From contig NZ_CP101943.1 of assembly GCF_024508235.1 (NCBI RefSeq), positions 1,833,112 through 1,897,111 of the forward strand: a stretch of 64,000 bases of DNA. Direction: 5' to 3'. The DNA is from Halococcus qingdaonensis. Lineage in GTDB: Archaea > Halobacteriota > Halobacteria > Halobacteriales > Halococcaceae. The notes under the pieces were generated by a model, which worked only from the letters and a program-made list of their open reading frames with translations, was not told where the DNA came from and did no database searches. Shown one piece after another: positions 1 to 8,352 of the stretch; positions within the stretch are counted from its first letter, which is position 1; every line of letters begins with the position of its first letter. The translations under genes and the position numbers were made by a program.

Positions 1-109
1 CACCGTCGCCCCCATCAGTGCCAAACGTGGCTCGATCGGCCCGCTGACCGACGCCGTTCGCACCCACCTCCACGAGCAAAACCGCGACGACCTGTTCAAA
101 TTCTTCTGA
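1..109 (+). CDS. C-terminal end of an unidentified protein (truncated by window edge)
   Basis: An open frame enters from the left edge (codons from base 2) and stops at TGA 107-109. It encodes 35 residues, including [18 protein letters not shown] and ending in DDLFKFF. The composition looks like ordinary haloarchaeal coding sequence. I do not recognise the family from this fragment. It converges on the DUF3194 gene across a 321-bp gap filled by a hairpin-rich repeat. Confidence 0.6.
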   Translation, partial: TVAPISAKRGSIGPLTDAVRTHLHEQNRDDLFKFF

Positions 110-400
110 CGCACCTTTTTACTGCGGAGGGTGCGCTCCCTCGCGGTGCTCGGTCGCGCACCCCCGTCTGCTCACGGGCGGCGAAGCCGCCCGTTCGCAC
201 GGCCAGCGGGACCTTCGGTCCCGCTCGGCTTGCAAAAATCTGCACCAAAAACTCCTGCTCGCAAACCGCGCGAGCAGTGAACCGCGCTCGTTTCACTCGC
301 GCGGACATCGCCCGTCTCCACCGCACCGCCGAAGCCCTCGGCTACTCGCTTCGCTCGTAGCCTCGCCCTTCATCCGCCAAGGACAGCAACCGCATACCGC
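110..400. repeat. Hairpin-rich intergenic element, copy A
   Basis: This fills most of the only gene-free stretch over 300 bp (110-430). It begins 4 nt after a stop codon with ACCTTTTTAC (113-122) and contains three perfect inverted repeats: GGGTGCGC/GCGCACCC (129-136/156-163), GGGCGGC-GAA-GCCGCCC (176-192) and GCGGGACC-TTC-GGTCCCGC (206-224). Short blocks recur in the same order at 52004-52235: AAAAACTCC.GCTCGC, AACCGCGCTC, GAAGCCCTCG and TCGCCCTTCATCCGCCA. The first T-run could act as a transcription terminator. From about 400 to 430 I see nothing distinct. A 76-codon frame across it on the minus strand looks like a by-product of the GC-rich hairpins. Confidence 0.75.
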
Positions 401-430
401 ACCGCCGCACAGCGGCCGCCACCGCAGCCA

Positions 431-667
431 CTATTCGTCGGCAAACAGATCATCGACGGCCGATTCGGCCGCCAGCACGGCCTCGTCGGCGACGATCTCC
501 GGATCGGGGTCTGCCGGCGCGTTCAGATAAACGTCGAGATCGAGCACGCCGTCCTCGAAGCGCACGGTGACGTCGAGATCCTCGATCTCGGAACTCTTGT
601 AGCGCGAGAAAACGAGGCCTTCGGCCGCCTCGCTCGCCGTTTCGACGACTTCCTCGTCGGTCGGCAT
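431..667 (-). CDS. DUF3194 family protein
   Basis: The product has 78 residues and is very acidic (starts MPTDEEVVETASEAAEGLV, ends DDLFADE). It matches the small archaeal DUF3194 family that normally sits immediately downstream of prefoldin beta. Its ATG (667-665) directly follows the pfdB stop codon (670-668) with no gap, so the two are almost certainly co-transcribed and translationally coupled. The biochemical function is unknown. The constant pairing with pfdB and the ribosomal/RNA polymerase genes suggests a housekeeping role, which is inference only. Confidence 0.85.
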   Translation of the reverse strand: MPTDEEVVETASEAAEGLVFSRYKSSEIEDLDVTVRFEDGVLDLDVYLNAPADPDPEIVADEAVLAAESAVDDLFADE

Positions 668-1078
668 CTACCCGCCGGCACTCGGGCCGCCCGGTCCCAT
701 ACCGCCCGGGCCGCCGGCACCGCCGGGACCGCCACCGCCGCTCAGCATCTCCTGCAGCTCGCTCTGGAGTTCCTCGAACTGCTCCTGGACGCGGCTCTCC
801 TGTTTTTCGAGCGTCTCGACACGCACTTCGAGGCTCGACACCTTGTCCTCGAGGTCGTCTTTGGCCTCGTCGTACTCGGTCTCGATCAGGAGCTCGCCGA
901 CCTCACGGTACATCGTCGTCTCCGTGTCGATCTCGTCGAGCTCGTCGAGCGCGGTCTGCGAGTCGGTGAGCTGACTCTCGGCCTGCTGCTTCTGGGCAGC
1001 GACCTGCTGGGCGCTGTCCTGGAGGTCCTGAAGCTCCTCGATTTTCTCTTGGGCTTCCGGCGGAAGATTTCCCTGCAT
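668..1078 (-). CDS. pfdB: Prefoldin subunit beta
   Basis: The product has 136 residues. It contains an N-terminal coiled coil ([20 protein letters not shown]), a central hairpin region and a second long coiled coil, and ends in a Gly/Pro-rich tail ([18 protein letters not shown]). This is the prefoldin beta plan: two coiled coils joined by beta hairpins. Prefoldin is a cytoplasmic hexamer that passes unfolded proteins to the group II chaperonin; a thermosome gene lies at 56.2 kb. The gene sits between a DUF389 membrane protein and DUF3194. The GGM-like tail is longer than a minimal prefoldin needs and may be a haloarchaeal addition. Confidence 0.93.
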   Translation of the reverse strand: MQGNLPPEAQEKIEELQDLQDSAQQVAAQKQQAESQLTDSQTALDELDEIDTETTMYREVGELLIETEYDEAKDDLEDKVSSLEVRVETLEKQESRVQEQFEELQSELQEMLSGGGGPGGAGGPGGMGPGGPSAGG

Positions 1079-1149
1079 ACCCGCGTTCTTGGTGTCCGCA
1101 GGGAAAAACCCCCGTTTCTCTCCCGAGTCCGCCGATCACCGAACCCACA

Positions 1150-2526
1150 TCAGACCGACGCGAGCGGGGTTCGTCCCATCGCGTTCGCCGGCGATCGGAT
1201 CGCATCGGTCCGGGCAGCATCGACAAAGCGCGCCTCGACAGTCACGTTACGCCCGGTGGTCCGGCTGAGACGACGATCGAGCGCTGTGGCGAACCGGGGC
1301 TGGGTGGTGCCCGCCGGTCGATCGAGCGTCACCGAGACGTTGATCGGCCCGCCGGCGGCGAGCCCGGCCTCGTCGAAAGCGATCGCCGTCTCGCTCGGTC
1401 CGGCCGACGTGTCGAGCAGTTCGAGATTCGCGTAGGGCTGTTCGTCGACCATGCCCTCAATCTCGGTCTCGACCTGCTGGTCGAACTGCGCCGACTGATA
1501 GGTGAGATAGGTGACGCCACCGAGAAAGACCGAGAGCACGACGAGTGCAAGCACGAGCACGCCGATACGTTTGCGGATCCGTTCGCGCACCAGATCGAGT
1601 TCGAGCGCGTCCTGCGGACGGTAGCCGACGACCCAGAGGACGATCAGCGCGGCGAGATTGATCGAGAGCACGTTCACGAGCACCAACACCCCGGCACCGA
1701 GGCTCAAGAACGGCTGCCCCCACGCGATGCCGAGCCCGACCGTCGCAGCCGGCGGGATGAGCGCGACCGCGATCATCACGCCGACCAGCGCCGCGCCGGC
1801 CCCCGTCGCGAGGCTGATTGCCCCGGCAATGCCCGCCCCGAGCGCCACCATCAGCGAGAGGAAATCCGGTGTGAGACGGCTCTGGACCTCCGGAATCGTG
1901 GCGATGTCGGTCCCCGGCGGCACCAGTCCGACGAACCGCATGGCCGCGGCGAAGACCGCCGCGCTCGCCACCGCGAGCGCGAGTCCGAGCACCTGCAGCG
2001 CGACGCCACGGGTCGTCAGCTCGCGGTCGTCGACGACCGTCCCCGTAGCGGCGGCCATCGCCGGCCCGATCAGCGGCGCGATGACCATCGAGCCGACGAC
2101 GACGGCCGCCGAATTCTGGAGCAGTCCGACGACGGCGACGGCGGCGCTGACGACCGTCATCGCCACGTACGACCAGCGCTCGCTGCGATCGGGCGCGAGA
2201 TCGGCGGCCGCCGCCTGCAGTTCGTCACGCGCGATCCGCCCGCGCCGCTCGGATCCGTCCTCGTCAGCGTCCTCCTCAGCGTCGAACCGGTCCGAGACGA
2301 CTGTCTGTGCGTCGAGCACGACCGTCCAGGCGTTCTCGCTGAGACCCTGATCGCGGAGGCGATCGAGTAGTCCCTCGACGTCGTCCTGGGCGAGCGGGAA
2401 CGACGCCACCGCCGCGTAGCGCTCGCCGCCGGCGTCGGTGATCGCGTAGTCGATCCCCTCGTCGTCGAGGATCCCGAGGATCGCCTGGTGCTTCGCCGCG
2501 GGGACGGACAACTTGACGAATCGCAT
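1150..2526 (-). CDS. DUF389 / TIGR00341 family membrane protein
   Basis: The product has 458 residues. An N-terminal soluble region (about 1-135, starting MRFVKLSVPAAKHQAILGIL) resembles a small regulatory or ACT-like fold. It is followed by several transmembrane helices (about 145-345), including the conserved stretch SMVIAPLIGPAMAAATGTV, and a soluble C-terminal domain after about residue 345. This is the TIGR00341/DUF389 architecture; transport function is not established. The gene lies between pcc1 and pfdB, which are normally neighbours in haloarchaea, with gaps of 58 bp and 71 bp, so it looks inserted into a conserved operon. Confidence 0.88.
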   Translation of the reverse strand: MRFVKLSVPAAKHQAILGILDDEGIDYAITDAGGERYAAVASFPLAQDDVEGLLDRLRDQGLSENAWTVVLDAQTVVSDRFDAEEDADEDGSERRGRIARDELQAAAADLAPDRSERWSYVAMTVVSAAVAVVGLLQNSAAVVVGSMVIAPLIGPAMAAATGTVVDDRELTTRGVALQVLGLALAVASAAVFAAAMRFVGLVPPGTDIATIPEVQSRLTPDFLSLMVALGAGIAGAISLATGAGAALVGVMIAVALIPPAATVGLGIAWGQPFLSLGAGVLVLVNVLSINLAALIVLWVVGYRPQDALELDLVRERIRKRIGVLVLALVVLSVFLGGVTYLTYQSAQFDQQVETEIEGMVDEQPYANLELLDTSAGPSETAIAFDEAGLAAGGPINVSVTLDRPAGTTQPRFATALDRRLSRTTGRNVTVEARFVDAARTDAIRSPANAMGRTPLASV

Positions 2527-2584
2527 ACACCCACCTCAGCGCACTGAGTGATAAACGCCCGCCATTCGAAACCCGCGTGAGGCG

Positions 2585-2899
2585 CTACCCGTCGGCAGTA
2601 TCCGGGCTATCGGGCGTATCCGGCTCGTTGGCCGCATCTTCCTCGTCGATCGAGTCCGCTCCGGCAGTCAGCACCCGCTCGGCCACGCCGGCCAGCGAGA
2701 GCCAGGTGTTCTGGCCCGCCCGCAGCGCGACGAGATCGGCCGCCGCGATATCGATCCCGACTGTGGCTCCGTCGCGCGATAGCGTCGCCGTCGTGCGATC
2801 GCCTTCGATATCGCCGATCTCGGGTCGGAGGCTGCGCTCGACGGCGGCCGCGGCGCTTTCGGTCTCGTATTCGAGCGCGAAGGAACTCTCGTGGCGCAC
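2585..2899 (-). CDS. pcc1: KEOPS complex subunit Pcc1
   Basis: The product has 104 residues and starts with GTG (2899-2897), sharing base 2899 with the rpoP stop codon. The first 80 residues fit Pcc1, the small dimerisation subunit of KEOPS, which makes the universal t6A37 modification on ANN-reading tRNAs. Recognisable stretches are HESSFALEYETESAAAAVER and GIDIAAADLVALRAGQNTWL. The last 25 residues are an acidic Pro/Asp tail typical of halophilic adaptation. No other KEOPS subunit is in the window. The order rpl37ae-rpoP-pcc1 supports the call. Confidence 0.88.
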   Translation of the reverse strand: MRHESSFALEYETESAAAAVERSLRPEIGDIEGDRTTATLSRDGATVGIDIAAADLVALRAGQNTWLSLAGVAERVLTAGADSIDEEDAANEPDTPDSPDTADG

Positions 2900-3033
2900 T
2901 ACTCGACGTCGATCTCTTTGACGTCGCGGCTGCGCTCCTTGAGCAGCACGCGGTGGCCACAGTACGGACAGCGCACGCCGCCGTACTCGTCGAGTTCGAC
3001 GTCGCGCTTACACCGCGAGCACTTGTAACTCAC
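2899..3033 (-). CDS. rpoP: DNA-directed RNA polymerase subunit P (Rpb12-like)
   Basis: A 44-residue protein read from GTG 3033-3031 to TAG 2901-2899. The sequence starts [19 protein letters not shown] and carries two zinc-binding pairs, CSRC and CPYC. That is the hallmark of archaeal RpoP, the Rpb12 homologue of RNA polymerase. The start overlaps the rpl37ae stop by 4 nt (GTGA) and the stop overlaps the pcc1 GTG by 1 nt, so all three are translationally coupled. Confidence 0.93.
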   Translation of the reverse strand: MSYKCSRCKRDVELDEYGGVRCPYCGHRVLLKERSRDVKEIDVE

Positions 3034-3308
3034 TGTTCGTCGCCGTCCTCGGCGAGCGCCGCCCGGATCGAGCGCTCGACGGTGCGCCCGCCGGGCGTCT
3101 CAGGCTGGTACGCACCGCCAGCGAAGGTGTGCCCGCAGTTGCCACATTCCCAGATGCCCGTGTCCGTCCGGTCGACGTCCGGCTCGTCGCATTCGGGGCA
3201 GGTGTGGTCGTCCTGCATGTCGGCCTCGATCTCGGCGACGCGTCGGCGGGCGACACGGCCGTAGCGTGCACCGAACCGTCCGGCGCTACCGACCTCTTGA
3301 TTACCCAT
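3030..3308 (-). CDS. rpl37ae: 50S ribosomal protein L37Ae
   Basis: The product has 92 residues. The N terminus is basic ([20 protein letters not shown]), followed by a C4 zinc ribbon with CPEC and CGNC pairs and a conserved [16 protein letters not shown] segment. Length and motifs match archaeal L37Ae, a zinc ribbon protein of the large subunit (family knowledge). It is the first gene of the run rpl37ae-rpoP-pcc1 and overlaps rpoP by 4 nt. Confidence 0.95.
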   Translation of the reverse strand: MGNQEVGSAGRFGARYGRVARRRVAEIEADMQDDHTCPECDEPDVDRTDTGIWECGNCGHTFAGGAYQPETPGGRTVERSIRAALAEDGDEQ

Positions 3309-3352
3309 AGTACGCCTGCTATGCCAGCGGGCGAGTAAAACCCTTCGTGTTG

Positions 3353-4078
3353 TTACTCCCGAAACCCCTCCTCGTCGAGCGCACGATTGAGGTCCTCGCG
3401 GACGCGCTCGCCCTGCCCGCGATCGGCAGCGGTCGTCACGACCCGCACCTCCTGAACGCTCGATCCGTCGCGCACCAGCAATCTGACGTTGCCTCGTCCG
3501 TCCGCGCGGGTCGCCTTCGCCCGCACACCCGTCCGGGAGCCCCGCCCACCGGACTCGATCGGCCCCGGGATCACCTTCTTCACGTGCGGGTGATCGGTCG
3601 CGATCGCCACGATCTCGCGGCCTGCGCGCCCACCGACGAGCGTCGAGTGACTGCCGCCGAGTTTCTCCCGCGGCGGCGTCTCGACGACCGCGAGCGGCGA
3701 CTCCTCGCTTCTGGCGAGCACCGTCTCGACGGCGTCCTCGCCTGGATCCGCGACCCGACGGAGATCGTAGTGGAGCTGCCCGCGAAGCGTCCCGAGTACG
3801 TCGCGCTCGCCGGTCGCGTACACTTCTTCGGGTCGTTTGCGATGGATCTCGTCGGCGACCCTCCCCGCGAAGTTCCGGCGCTCACGCTTCTCGTCTTCTC
3901 CTTCCTCCTGAACCGTCGTCACCGTCCACGTTCCGACGCGCTCGCCCTCGAACAATCCTGTGACGCTCGCGCGCTCGCGACCCAGTTCGCAGACAACGGT
4001 GTCGACGTTCGGATGGCGACAGACGAGACAGAAATCGCCGGCCCGATCGAGGCGCGATCCACACCGCCGACACTCCAT
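3353..4078 (-). CDS. DUF2103 domain protein with N-terminal zinc ribbon
   Basis: The product has 241 residues. It opens with a zinc ribbon ([20 protein letters not shown]; four Cys in two CxxC pairs). The middle region contains the string [20 protein letters not shown] and the Gly/Arg-rich string [20 protein letters not shown], which fits the archaeal DUF2103 family annotated as predicted metal-binding. A role in RNA or nucleotide metabolism is plausible but unproven. It lies 38 bp downstream of truD on the same strand and may share its transcript. Confidence 0.75.
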   Translation of the reverse strand: MECRRCGSRLDRAGDFCLVCRHPNVDTVVCELGRERASVTGLFEGERVGTWTVTTVQEEGEDEKRERRNFAGRVADEIHRKRPEEVYATGERDVLGTLRGQLHYDLRRVADPGEDAVETVLARSEESPLAVVETPPREKLGGSHSTLVGGRAGREIVAIATDHPHVKKVIPGPIESGGRGSRTGVRAKATRADGRGNVRLLVRDGSSVQEVRVVTTAADRGQGERVREDLNRALDEEGFRE

Positions 4079-4116
4079 GCCCCGATTCGAGCGTGCCGGC
4101 GGATAAGCCGGTCGAT

Positions 4117-5502
4117 TCAGCCCAGCTCGACGGGATCGGACATCAGGTATTCGCGAAGGAGCACGGTCGCGTACGATCCTTTCGGCAACCGGAAGGCGAA
4201 CGTGAGCGGGTCGTCCTCGATCGACAGCTCGGTCGTGAGCAGTATCGCCCGTCGGGTGCCAGTCGAGTGAAATTCCCCGGGGAGGTCGAACATCGACGGG
4301 TCGATCCCTTCCTCGTCGAGAATCGCACGCTCGATGTCACCCGGTTCGCCGTTTGCGAGCTCCGTTTCGGTGCCGACCAGCGGCGCGGTGACGAACGCCC
4401 GTCCACGTGCGGTGTGTCGATTGACCGTCTCGACCCGATTTTCCCCGACTCGCTGGCTCCGGTCGGGATCGGGCAGGGCAAGTCCATCGGGAGCCTCGCT
4501 ATCGGCGAAACAGACGACATCGCCCGCGACCGCCCGATCGAACGGCAGTCCTCGATCGAGGCGTGCGGAGAGGATTCGGTTGAATAAGGAGGACTGAGCG
4601 GCATTGACGAACAGCCGCTGGAGGTTCGACGGGACGGTTTCGAGCGCCGCGCGGAAGTCGTCCGAGCTCTCGCCACCGTTCTCGACCAGCCGGTGGAGCA
4701 TCGAGCGCTCGAAGCCCAACTGCCGCGGATAGCGATCGAGCGCCGCCGCCCAGTCCGCCGTCCCCGCCGCCGCGGCCTCGCGATCGACGAACGCGCGCGC
4801 CTCGCGGGTCGCGTCCGGCTCCGACTCGTGTGGACGACCGACGTAGGCGAGCACCGCCTCCCGCCAGTCGCCGCGGACGACCGCCAGTCCGACCTCGTGT
4901 GTCACCGGTCGATAGGAACCGAACCGCTGCTGGCCGAAGTAGTTCGGCACACCCACCGTCGTACCGCTTTCACCGTTTGCGTCGCCCGCGTTTTCGTCCT
5001 CGTTACCGGCGAACGCCTGGAGTGATTTCGTTATCGGCGCGACGGATTCGGTGTCGGCCTCGCGGACGACGATCTCGAAGGCGTTGCCAGCGAGATCGCC
5101 GAAGCGCAACCCCCGTCCGGCGCGCCCGATCGGATCGATCGTCGCACCATGGAGATCGATGTCGTCGAGCACGTCGCTTCCAGCACGCACGGAGAACAGT
5201 TGGGTGCTGACGGCGCGCTTGTCCTTCGTCCCCGCCCAGTCGATCCGCTCGCGGCTCATTCCGAGTTTATCCGAGAGCGCGCTCGCGAAATCGTTCGTGT
5301 CCCAGTTCTCGAGCGTCACCCGGAAGACGAGATGGGGATAGGCGTCCGGATCGGCGTCGAGCGGTTCGAACTCACCCGTTTCGAGTTCGCGCACCCGGAA
5401 GTCCGCCGGGCGCGTGCGGAACTTTCCGCCCGTACCGTCGCCGTCGCTGACGTAGTGGTCGATGCCGACCGCCCGTTCACTCGGATGGGCCTCGCGCATC
5501 AC
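4117..5502 (-). CDS. truD: tRNA pseudouridine(13) synthase TruD
   Basis: The product has 461 residues, the usual length for archaeal TruD. The catalytic motif GTKDKRA holds Asp94, matching the GxKD motif of bacterial TruD. Other family strings are [20 protein letters not shown] and the late segment [20 protein letters not shown]. The enzyme isomerises U13 of tRNAs in the cytoplasm. It lies between a TrkA-type gene (40 bp upstream) and the DUF2103 gene. The start [13 protein letters not shown] is chosen as the first ATG; the second Met is equally possible. Confidence 0.95.
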   Translation of the reverse strand: MMREAHPSERAVGIDHYVSDGDGTGGKFRTRPADFRVRELETGEFEPLDADPDAYPHLVFRVTLENWDTNDFASALSDKLGMSRERIDWAGTKDKRAVSTQLFSVRAGSDVLDDIDLHGATIDPIGRAGRGLRFGDLAGNAFEIVVREADTESVAPITKSLQAFAGNEDENAGDANGESGTTVGVPNYFGQQRFGSYRPVTHEVGLAVVRGDWREAVLAYVGRPHESEPDATREARAFVDREAAAAGTADWAAALDRYPRQLGFERSMLHRLVENGGESSDDFRAALETVPSNLQRLFVNAAQSSLFNRILSARLDRGLPFDRAVAGDVVCFADSEAPDGLALPDPDRSQRVGENRVETVNRHTARGRAFVTAPLVGTETELANGEPGDIERAILDEEGIDPSMFDLPGEFHSTGTRRAILLTTELSIEDDPLTFAFRLPKGSYATVLLREYLMSDPVELG

Positions 5503-5542
5503 CGTCTCCCGCTAGCCGTCCAATTGGGATCGGGGCTGCCGT

Positions 5543-6874
5543 TCACAGCGCCGTCGCGACCTCGTCCAGCGCGTCCGTGTCGACGAACGCCACGACGCGA
5601 TCGCCGACCTGGACGACGGTGCCGCCGCGGGGCGTCTTGAGCGAACCATCGCGGACGACCGCACCGACGACGAACCCGTCGGGCAGGTCGTGTGCCACGT
5701 CGACGATGGACTCACCGGCGAGAACGCTCTCGCTATCGACGGTGATTTCGAGCACTTCGGCACTGTCGCGTTCGAGCGTTGCGGCCTCGTCGGCGTAGTC
5801 CTGCGTCGCACGCGTCGTTTCGTTTGCGACGACTGCCCGCGGCTCGACGGTCACGTCGACGCCGGCCGCCTCGAACAGGTCGACGTACTCCGAGTCGTTC
5901 ACGACGGCGGCGGTGTGGCCAGCACCGACGTTCTTCGCGAGCAGTGCCAGCACGTAGTTCGTCTCGTCGTCGAGCGTCCCGACGAGGAGGTCCGCCTCGT
6001 CGATGCTCACCTCGGTGAGGAAGCCAGCGGTCGTCACGTCGCCCTCGATGACAGTCGTCTCCGTCAGTTGTGATTCGAGTGCGTCGACGCGCCCGGGGTC
6101 GTGTTCGACCAGTCGGGGTGTGTAACCACCCTGTTCGAGCAGTTCGGCGATCCGCGTGCCGACCGTACCGCCGCCGACGATCACCACGTCGTCGTCCGGA
6201 TCGAGCGACGCGCCCGGTGTGAGCCGTCGTGCGAACCGCCTGACGCTGGAGGGACTGCCGATGACCACGACCCGGTCGTCCGCCTCGAAGACCGTCTCGC
6301 CGCTCGGGATCCGGACCGTGCCGTCGCGGATCACGCCGGCGAACGTCAGCGAGGGGAACTCGTCGGCCTCGGCGACGCTCTTGCCGACGAGATCGGCGTC
6401 GGCGTCGAGCTCGAACTCCGCCATCTCGACCTCGCCGTCGACGAACGTGCTGACCGCGAGCGCGCCGGGCAGCGCGACCGTCCGGACGAGCGCCGCGGCG
6501 GTCAGTCGATCGACCGGCAGCAGCAGGTCGATACCGAGCGCGTCGTCGAATTCCTGCCAGGTTTCGTAGAGATCGGCCGACTTCGCCCGCGCGATCGTGT
6601 AGGCGTCCGTGCTGTTCCTGACCGCGCCACAGACCATGACGTTGACCGCGTCGTCGTCCGTGCTGGCGATGACGATCTCGGCCTCGTCGATGCCCGCCGC
6701 TTCCAACGCGTCGAGCGAGCGTCCGTCGCCCTCGATGGCCGTCACGCCGAGCGTGGATTCGAGTTCGGCGACGCGCTCGCCGTCCGTGTCGACGACCGCG
6801 ATCTCGTGGCTCTCGGCGAGATCCTCGGCGATGTACGTGCCGACGTCGCCCGCCCCGACGATGACTACCCGCAT
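5543..6874 (-). CDS. trkA: TrkA-type potassium transport regulator with two RCK units
   Basis: The product has 443 residues arranged as TrkA_N-TrkA_C twice. The first Rossmann motif is VGAGDVGTYIAEDLA at the N terminus; the second, VGGGTVGTRIAELLEQGGY, lies near residue 230. Each is followed by a TrkA_C domain, the last ending in PRGGTVVQVGDRVVAFVDTD. Such proteins bind NAD(H) or nucleotides on the cytoplasmic face of TrkH-type K+ channels and gate them; K+ uptake is central to salt-in halophiles. No membrane subunit is in the window. It may be transcribed with truD, 40 bp downstream. Confidence 0.92.
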   Translation of the reverse strand: MRVVIVGAGDVGTYIAEDLAESHEIAVVDTDGERVAELESTLGVTAIEGDGRSLDALEAAGIDEAEIVIASTDDDAVNVMVCGAVRNSTDAYTIARAKSADLYETWQEFDDALGIDLLLPVDRLTAAALVRTVALPGALAVSTFVDGEVEMAEFELDADADLVGKSVAEADEFPSLTFAGVIRDGTVRIPSGETVFEADDRVVVIGSPSSVRRFARRLTPGASLDPDDDVVIVGGGTVGTRIAELLEQGGYTPRLVEHDPGRVDALESQLTETTVIEGDVTTAGFLTEVSIDEADLLVGTLDDETNYVLALLAKNVGAGHTAAVVNDSEYVDLFEAAGVDVTVEPRAVVANETTRATQDYADEAATLERDSAEVLEITVDSESVLAGESIVDVAHDLPDGFVVGAVVRDGSLKTPRGGTVVQVGDRVVAFVDTDALDEVATAL

Positions 6875-6959
6875 CGGCGAATCCTCCTCATGCCGGCGTT
6901 CCGACGGGTGTCAGTAAGTGCGTTGTGGTCGTCCGAGAACCGATAGCCCCCGGTAGAAA

Positions 6960-7085
6960 TCGCCGGACAAAACCGAAGCGGAGGCGGTGGCGCGCGGTGA
7001 ATCCGGCCGAAGGCCGGAGAGCGCGCGAGGGATGAGTGAGCGACCGAAGGGAGTGAGTGAATCGGCTGGGGAGGTATGTGGGCTG
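6960..7085. repeat. Palindromic intergenic element C between trkA and pth2
   Basis: The 230-bp gap between pth2 and trkA holds no convincing gene. It contains the perfect hairpin TCCGGCC-GAA-GGCCGGA (7002-7018) flanked by GCGCGCGGTGAA and GAGCGCGCGAGGGATGAG, then alternating GAGTGAGCGACCGAAGGG repeats. From memory, intergenic elements of this style are scattered through haloarchaeal genomes. It shares the GAA/TTC loop design with the elements at 110-400 and 52004-52235, but I could not align it to them in full. Confidence 0.6.
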
Positions 7086-7104
7086 TGCGGGGCGGTAGTG
7101 GGTT

Positions 7105-7443
7105 TTAGTACAGCGATAGATCGCCGGTAATTTGGTCGACGGTTTCCTCGGAGCCGGGGCCGACCGCGAGCGCCGTCACCGTGCCGGGATCGAGCTGCGT
7201 GTGGCCCGCGTCGCGGATGATGGCGTGGGGGAGACCTTCGCGTTCGGCACGATCGGCGAGGGAGAACAGCGTTCGCTCGCCGTCACCCTTGAGAACGACT
7301 TTCTTCTGTCCCGATCCCTTCCACTCGGTTCGCGCGCGCGAGCCGGTGTCCTCGTAGGCCGACAGCGAGGCGTGGGCGACCTGTGCGGCGAGTTTTCCCG
7401 TTCCCATCCCGATGTCGGTCCGCGCGACGATGGCCTGTTTCAT
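7105..7443 (-). CDS. pth2: Peptidyl-tRNA hydrolase Pth2
   Basis: The product has 112 residues from ATG 7443. The N terminus [20 protein letters not shown] is the Pth2 signature (K..RTD..MGKGK type), followed by [12 protein letters not shown]. The C-terminal half contains [20 protein letters not shown]. The enzyme hydrolyses peptidyl-tRNA to recycle tRNA in the cytoplasm. A longer upstream frame exists, but Pth2 proteins begin at this Met. The gene is downstream of the gas-vesicle block (76 bp from the neighbouring acidic gene). Confidence 0.95.
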   Translation of the reverse strand: MKQAIVARTDIGMGTGKLAAQVAHASLSAYEDTGSRARTEWKGSGQKKVVLKGDGERTLFSLADRAEREGLPHAIIRDAGHTQLDPGTVTALAVGPGSEETVDQITGDLSLY

Positions 7444-7519
7444 GCCTGCCTGCGGGGCGGTATCGGTATATGACTGACTACTCGCCGTGGCAGCGGGGTC
7501 CGCTCGCGGGCCGCCCGCC

Positions 7520-7930
7520 CTACTGCTCGCTCCGCTGGTTGAGTTCGTCAACGAGCGTTCCGGCCAACTCTTCGAGTTCTTCGTCGGAGAGGGCATCGAG
7601 ATCGCCGAGTCCGCTGTTCGACTCCTCCGAATCGTCGCCGATCGAGTCGAGCGCGGCAGTCACCTGCTCGATGACCGGCGGGCCTGCCGATTCGTCGTCG
7701 GCGCTCTCGGATTCGTCGTCGGACTCCGCCGCTTCCTCGCTTTCCTCGTCGCTCGTCTCGTCTCCATCGTCGTCCGTCCCGTCTTCGGGTTCGGTTTCCT
7801 CCTCGTCATCGGACTCGTCCGCCTTCCCGCCCGCGAGCACCGCCCCTTCGAGTCGGCTGCCGAGCGAACTGCCGAGGCGCTGGCCGACGAACCCACCGAC
7901 GAAGCGCAGTATGGTGCTGACGATACCCAT
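7520..7930 (-). CDS. Acidic protein at the distal end of the gas-vesicle operon (unknown)
   Basis: The product has 136 residues. The N terminus (about 1-35, [20 protein letters not shown]) is glycine-rich and amphipathic or weakly hydrophobic. A low-complexity Asp/Glu/Ser segment follows (about 38-85), then a predicted helical tail ([16 protein letters not shown] ... [15 protein letters not shown]). It belongs to no family I recognise. It lies 137 nt downstream of gvpM on the same strand and has a good Shine-Dalgarno (GGAGG, 9 nt before the ATG), so it could be the last gene of the gvp transcript. A role in vesicle formation is inference from position and from the acidic-tail style shared with GvpJ and GvpI. 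Confidence 0.7.
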   Translation of the reverse strand: MGIVSTILRFVGGFVGQRLGSSLGSRLEGAVLAGGKADESDDEEETEPEDGTDDDGDETSDEESEEAAESDDESESADDESAGPPVIEQVTAALDSIGDDSEESNSGLGDLDALSDEELEELAGTLVDELNQRSEQ

Positions 7931-8067
7931 TTCAGTGTTCCTCCCCGATCCGCCGCGTCGTCGTTCGTGCTGTTTCGGTGTCCATGATCAGATCCTCCGC
8001 GTCGCTCGTGCTGAAAAGACGCTCGGCCGTCGACAATAATCCCGATGCTTGCAGTTGCGGGCCATGG

Positions 8068-8352
8068 TTACTCCTTCGGGATACGGCGGTCGGTCGAACT
8101 GCTCGCCAGGTCGTCGCTATCGTCGCCGTCGCTGTCGTCAAGCGCGCGCTGGCGGTGCGCTCGATCCCACTCCTCGAAGATGCCGTACTCGGTCATCGTC
8201 GCCATGCCGGCGAGCGCCGCCCGGAGTTTCAGCCCGACGAGCGGGATGTCGGCGACGCTAATGATCGCGTCGGCCTCGATGACCGCCCCGTCTCGGAGGA
8301 TGACGTCGATCAGATCGACGATGACGTCGTCATCCGCCCGTTTCGGTTCCAT
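8068..8352 (-). CDS. gvpM: Gas vesicle protein GvpM
   Basis: The product has 94 residues from ATG 8352. The core, VDLIDVILRDGAVIEADAII followed by SVADIPLVGLKLRAALAG, is the GvpA-like fold shared by GvpA, GvpJ and GvpM. An acidic Ser/Asp tail follows from about residue 70. GvpM is a minor, aggregation-prone accessory protein needed early in vesicle assembly (family knowledge). Its start lies inside the end of gvpL (23-nt overlap). The position after gvpL and the sequence separate it from gvpJ. Confidence 0.92.
   Translation of the reverse strand: MEPKRADDDVIVDLIDVILRDGAVIEADAIISVADIPLVGLKLRAALAGMATMTEYGIFEEWDRAHRQRALDDSDGDDSDDLASSSTDRRIPKE

Noticed and set aside
96-326. 76-codon minus-strand frame in the intergenic gap
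   Set aside because: It lies entirely in the hairpin element and is Arg/Ala-rich; no start signal or conserved motif.
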